In this document: positions 5,666 to 6,634 of the stretch, in pieces
Position numbering within the stretch: position 1 is the stretch's first letter
Layout: the number at the start of each line of letters is the position of its first letter
Position numbers and translations under genes: made by a program
Notes under the pieces: generated by a model
What the model saw: the letters and a program-made list of their open reading frames with translations, nothing else
Database searches by the model: none
What the model was told of the DNA's origin: nothing
From: Actinomycetes bacterium
GTDB lineage: Bacteria > Actinomycetota > Acidimicrobiia > Acidimicrobiales > Acidimicrobiaceae
Assembly (NCBI GenBank): GCA_021785315.1
Contig: JAJYFX010000109.1
Span: forward strand, 1-6,634
Direction of reading: 5' to 3'
Length of the DNA stretch: 6,634 nt

Positions 5666-6550
5666 ATGAGTGGAATCGTGCCGGAGGACCCAAGAATTGA
5701 GGTCGGGCTTCCTCCGCTCGGGACGCTAAAGACCATTCAATACCTGACTGATGAACTTGTTAGGGTGATCGCGCCTAATCCCTCTCCTAACACGCTCGAC
5801 GGAACCAACACTTATCTAGTTCTGGATCGCGCCGGGGGAACCGCGTTAATCACTGATCCGGGTCCTGTTTCAGATACGCATTTCGCAAACGTGAAAAGCG
5901 TGCTGGACGAAGCGAAAGTAGAGGCGGTTGGTATCTTTCTTACGCACCACCATCTCGACCACAGTGAGACCGCAAGATTGTGGTCCCAAAATCTTGGTGT
6001 CGGTGTGAGCGCATTTCTGGAGCGCCTTGTCTTTGGCGCTGGCCGGGCCTTGAGCGATGATGATGTCTTTGAACTCGGCAACAAGGAGATCAAAGTTGTC
6101 GCAACGCCCGGCCACGTGCACGATCACTTGGCGTTCCAGATGGATACCGGACACCTCCTTGCCGGGGACCATATGTTGGGCCGATCGACTTCGGTTATTG
6201 CGCATCCCGATGGCGACTTGGAAAAGTATCTCTCTTCGCTCGTGAGGGTGAAGGAGCTTGGAAGCCAGATTATTTTACCCGGACACGGTCCGGAGATTTC
6301 AAAAGAGCTCTCTTCGGGCGTCATCGAATACTACATTGCGCATCGCCACTACCGCCTCGCGCAGATCGTCTCGATTCTCGATACGGAGGTCCCGCTTCAC
6401 GTAGACGACCTGACGAGGAAGATTTACGGCCCCGAACTGCCTGAAACTCTTTTCACGCCGGCGAAGCAGTCAACCAGGGCTGCGTTGACGTACCTGGTTC
6501 GAATGGACGTGATCGAGGTTGACGAAGACGATCGCTACAGCCTTATTTGA
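5666..6550 (+). CDS. LACTB2-like metallo-beta-lactamase-fold hydrolase
   Basis: A 294-residue cytoplasmic protein with a full metallo-beta-lactamase fold. The metal ligands are visible: THHHLDH at 93-99 (His94, His96, Asp98, His99), the PGH motif in TPGHVHDH at 147-154 (His150), Asp168 in AGDHM, and His207 in LPGHGP (204-209). Near the N-terminus NPSPNTLDGTNTYLV (38-52) is typical of the LACTB2/glyoxalase-II-like branch. After the fold, EYYIAHRHYR (221-230) matches the linker of this branch, followed by a C-terminal winged-helix domain (about 231-294). Human LACTB2 is an endoribonuclease, but bacterial members are mostly uncharacterised, so the substrate is open. The start at 5666 has AGGGGG 5 bases upstream. 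It diverges from tadA. Actinobacterial relatives often lie near crp and nth, which may lie beyond the right edge. Confidence 0.9.
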   Translation: MSGIVPEDPRIEVGLPPLGTLKTIQYLTDELVRVIAPNPSPNTLDGTNTYLVLDRAGGTALITDPGPVSDTHFANVKSVLDEAKVEAVGIFLTHHHLDHSETARLWSQNLGVGVSAFLERLVFGAGRALSDDDVFELGNKEIKVVATPGHVHDHLAFQMDTGHLLAGDHMLGRSTSVIAHPDGDLEKYLSSLVRVKELGSQIILPGHGPEISKELSSGVIEYYIAHRHYRLAQIVSILDTEVPLHVDDLTRKIYGPELPETLFTPAKQSTRAALTYLVRMDVIEVDEDDRYSLI

Positions 6551-6625
6551 CCGGAGGCCCAACGACTGGGTGTCCATGACCAGCGGGTTGTTCCGAACTG
6601 GCGTTTTGTGCCGAGGGAGTTTCGA

Positions 6626-6634
6626 GTGAGAAGA
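6626..6634 (+). CDS. Possible start of a further plus-strand gene (only three codons)
   Basis: GTG at 6626 follows GAGGGAG at 6613-6619 with 6 bases between, a good start context, and is followed by two AGA codons up to the window end. Nothing can be said of the product. The stretch 6551-6625 shows no convincing terminator; an 18-codon frame beginning GTG/ATG at 6570/6576 ends at 6629 and is probably chance. Confidence 0.3.

Noticed and set aside
6551..6629. Short ORF (GTG 6570 or ATG 6576 to stop 6629) after the hydrolase
   Set aside because: Only about 17-19 codons, with the GGAGG at 6553-6557 too far away; more likely chance before the next gene's start.

Overview
The window looks like a piece of an actinobacterial chromosome with a base composition near half G+C (judged by eye). 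Two things suggest Actinomycetota: a compact tad (Flp/type IVc pilus-type) gene set without outer-membrane parts, and the gene types beside it. From memory, Mycobacterium tuberculosis and its relatives carry a similar tadA-tadB-tadC-small pilin-TadE-TadG order (Rv3658c to Rv3654c region), with a metallo-beta-lactamase-fold gene (Rv3677c) in the same part of the chromosome. The moderate G+C would fit a low-G+C actinobacterium such as an aquatic Microbacteriaceae member, but that is only a guess.

Layout. On the minus strand, read from high to low coordinates, seven closely packed genes run tadA (5471-4041), tadB (4044-3130), tadC (3133-2405), a 71-residue Flp-like pilin (2357-2142), a first TadE-like pseudopilin (2137-1745), a second TadE-like pseudopilin (1741-1292) and a TadG-like protein (1307-837). 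After a 49-base gap the same strand continues with a tyrosine phosphatase of the MptpB type (787 to beyond base 1), whose C-terminus is cut off by the window edge. On the plus strand a LACTB2-like metallo-beta-lactamase-fold hydrolase (5666-6550) diverges from tadA. The 194-base stretch between tadA and this gene holds overlapping -10-like boxes on both strands, a small TCGG-type repeat series and a possible short basic ORF. At the right edge a GTG behind a good Shine-Dalgarno may start one more plus-strand gene.

How it works together. TadA is the hexameric cytoplasmic ATPase. TadB and TadC are the inner-membrane platform. The four small single-pass proteins are candidate pilin and pseudopilin subunits, each with a glycine just before its hydrophobic segment, where a prepilin peptidase could cut. 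No prepilin peptidase, CpaB, secretin or CpaE/Ssd-like localisation ATPase is in the window. Starts and stops from tadA to tadC overlap as ATGA, which implies translational coupling. The coupling is broken at the pilin, whose ribosome binding site lies inside a perfect 7-bp hairpin; that would be a natural place to set pilin synthesis separately. The phosphatase may be co-transcribed but has no visible ribosome binding site.

I see no RNA gene, mobile element or CRISPR array. I do not see strong evidence of a wholly new system. The most unusual points are the hairpin over the pilin start, the pilin without the usual glutamate, the four-subunit pseudopilin set, and the tadA leader.
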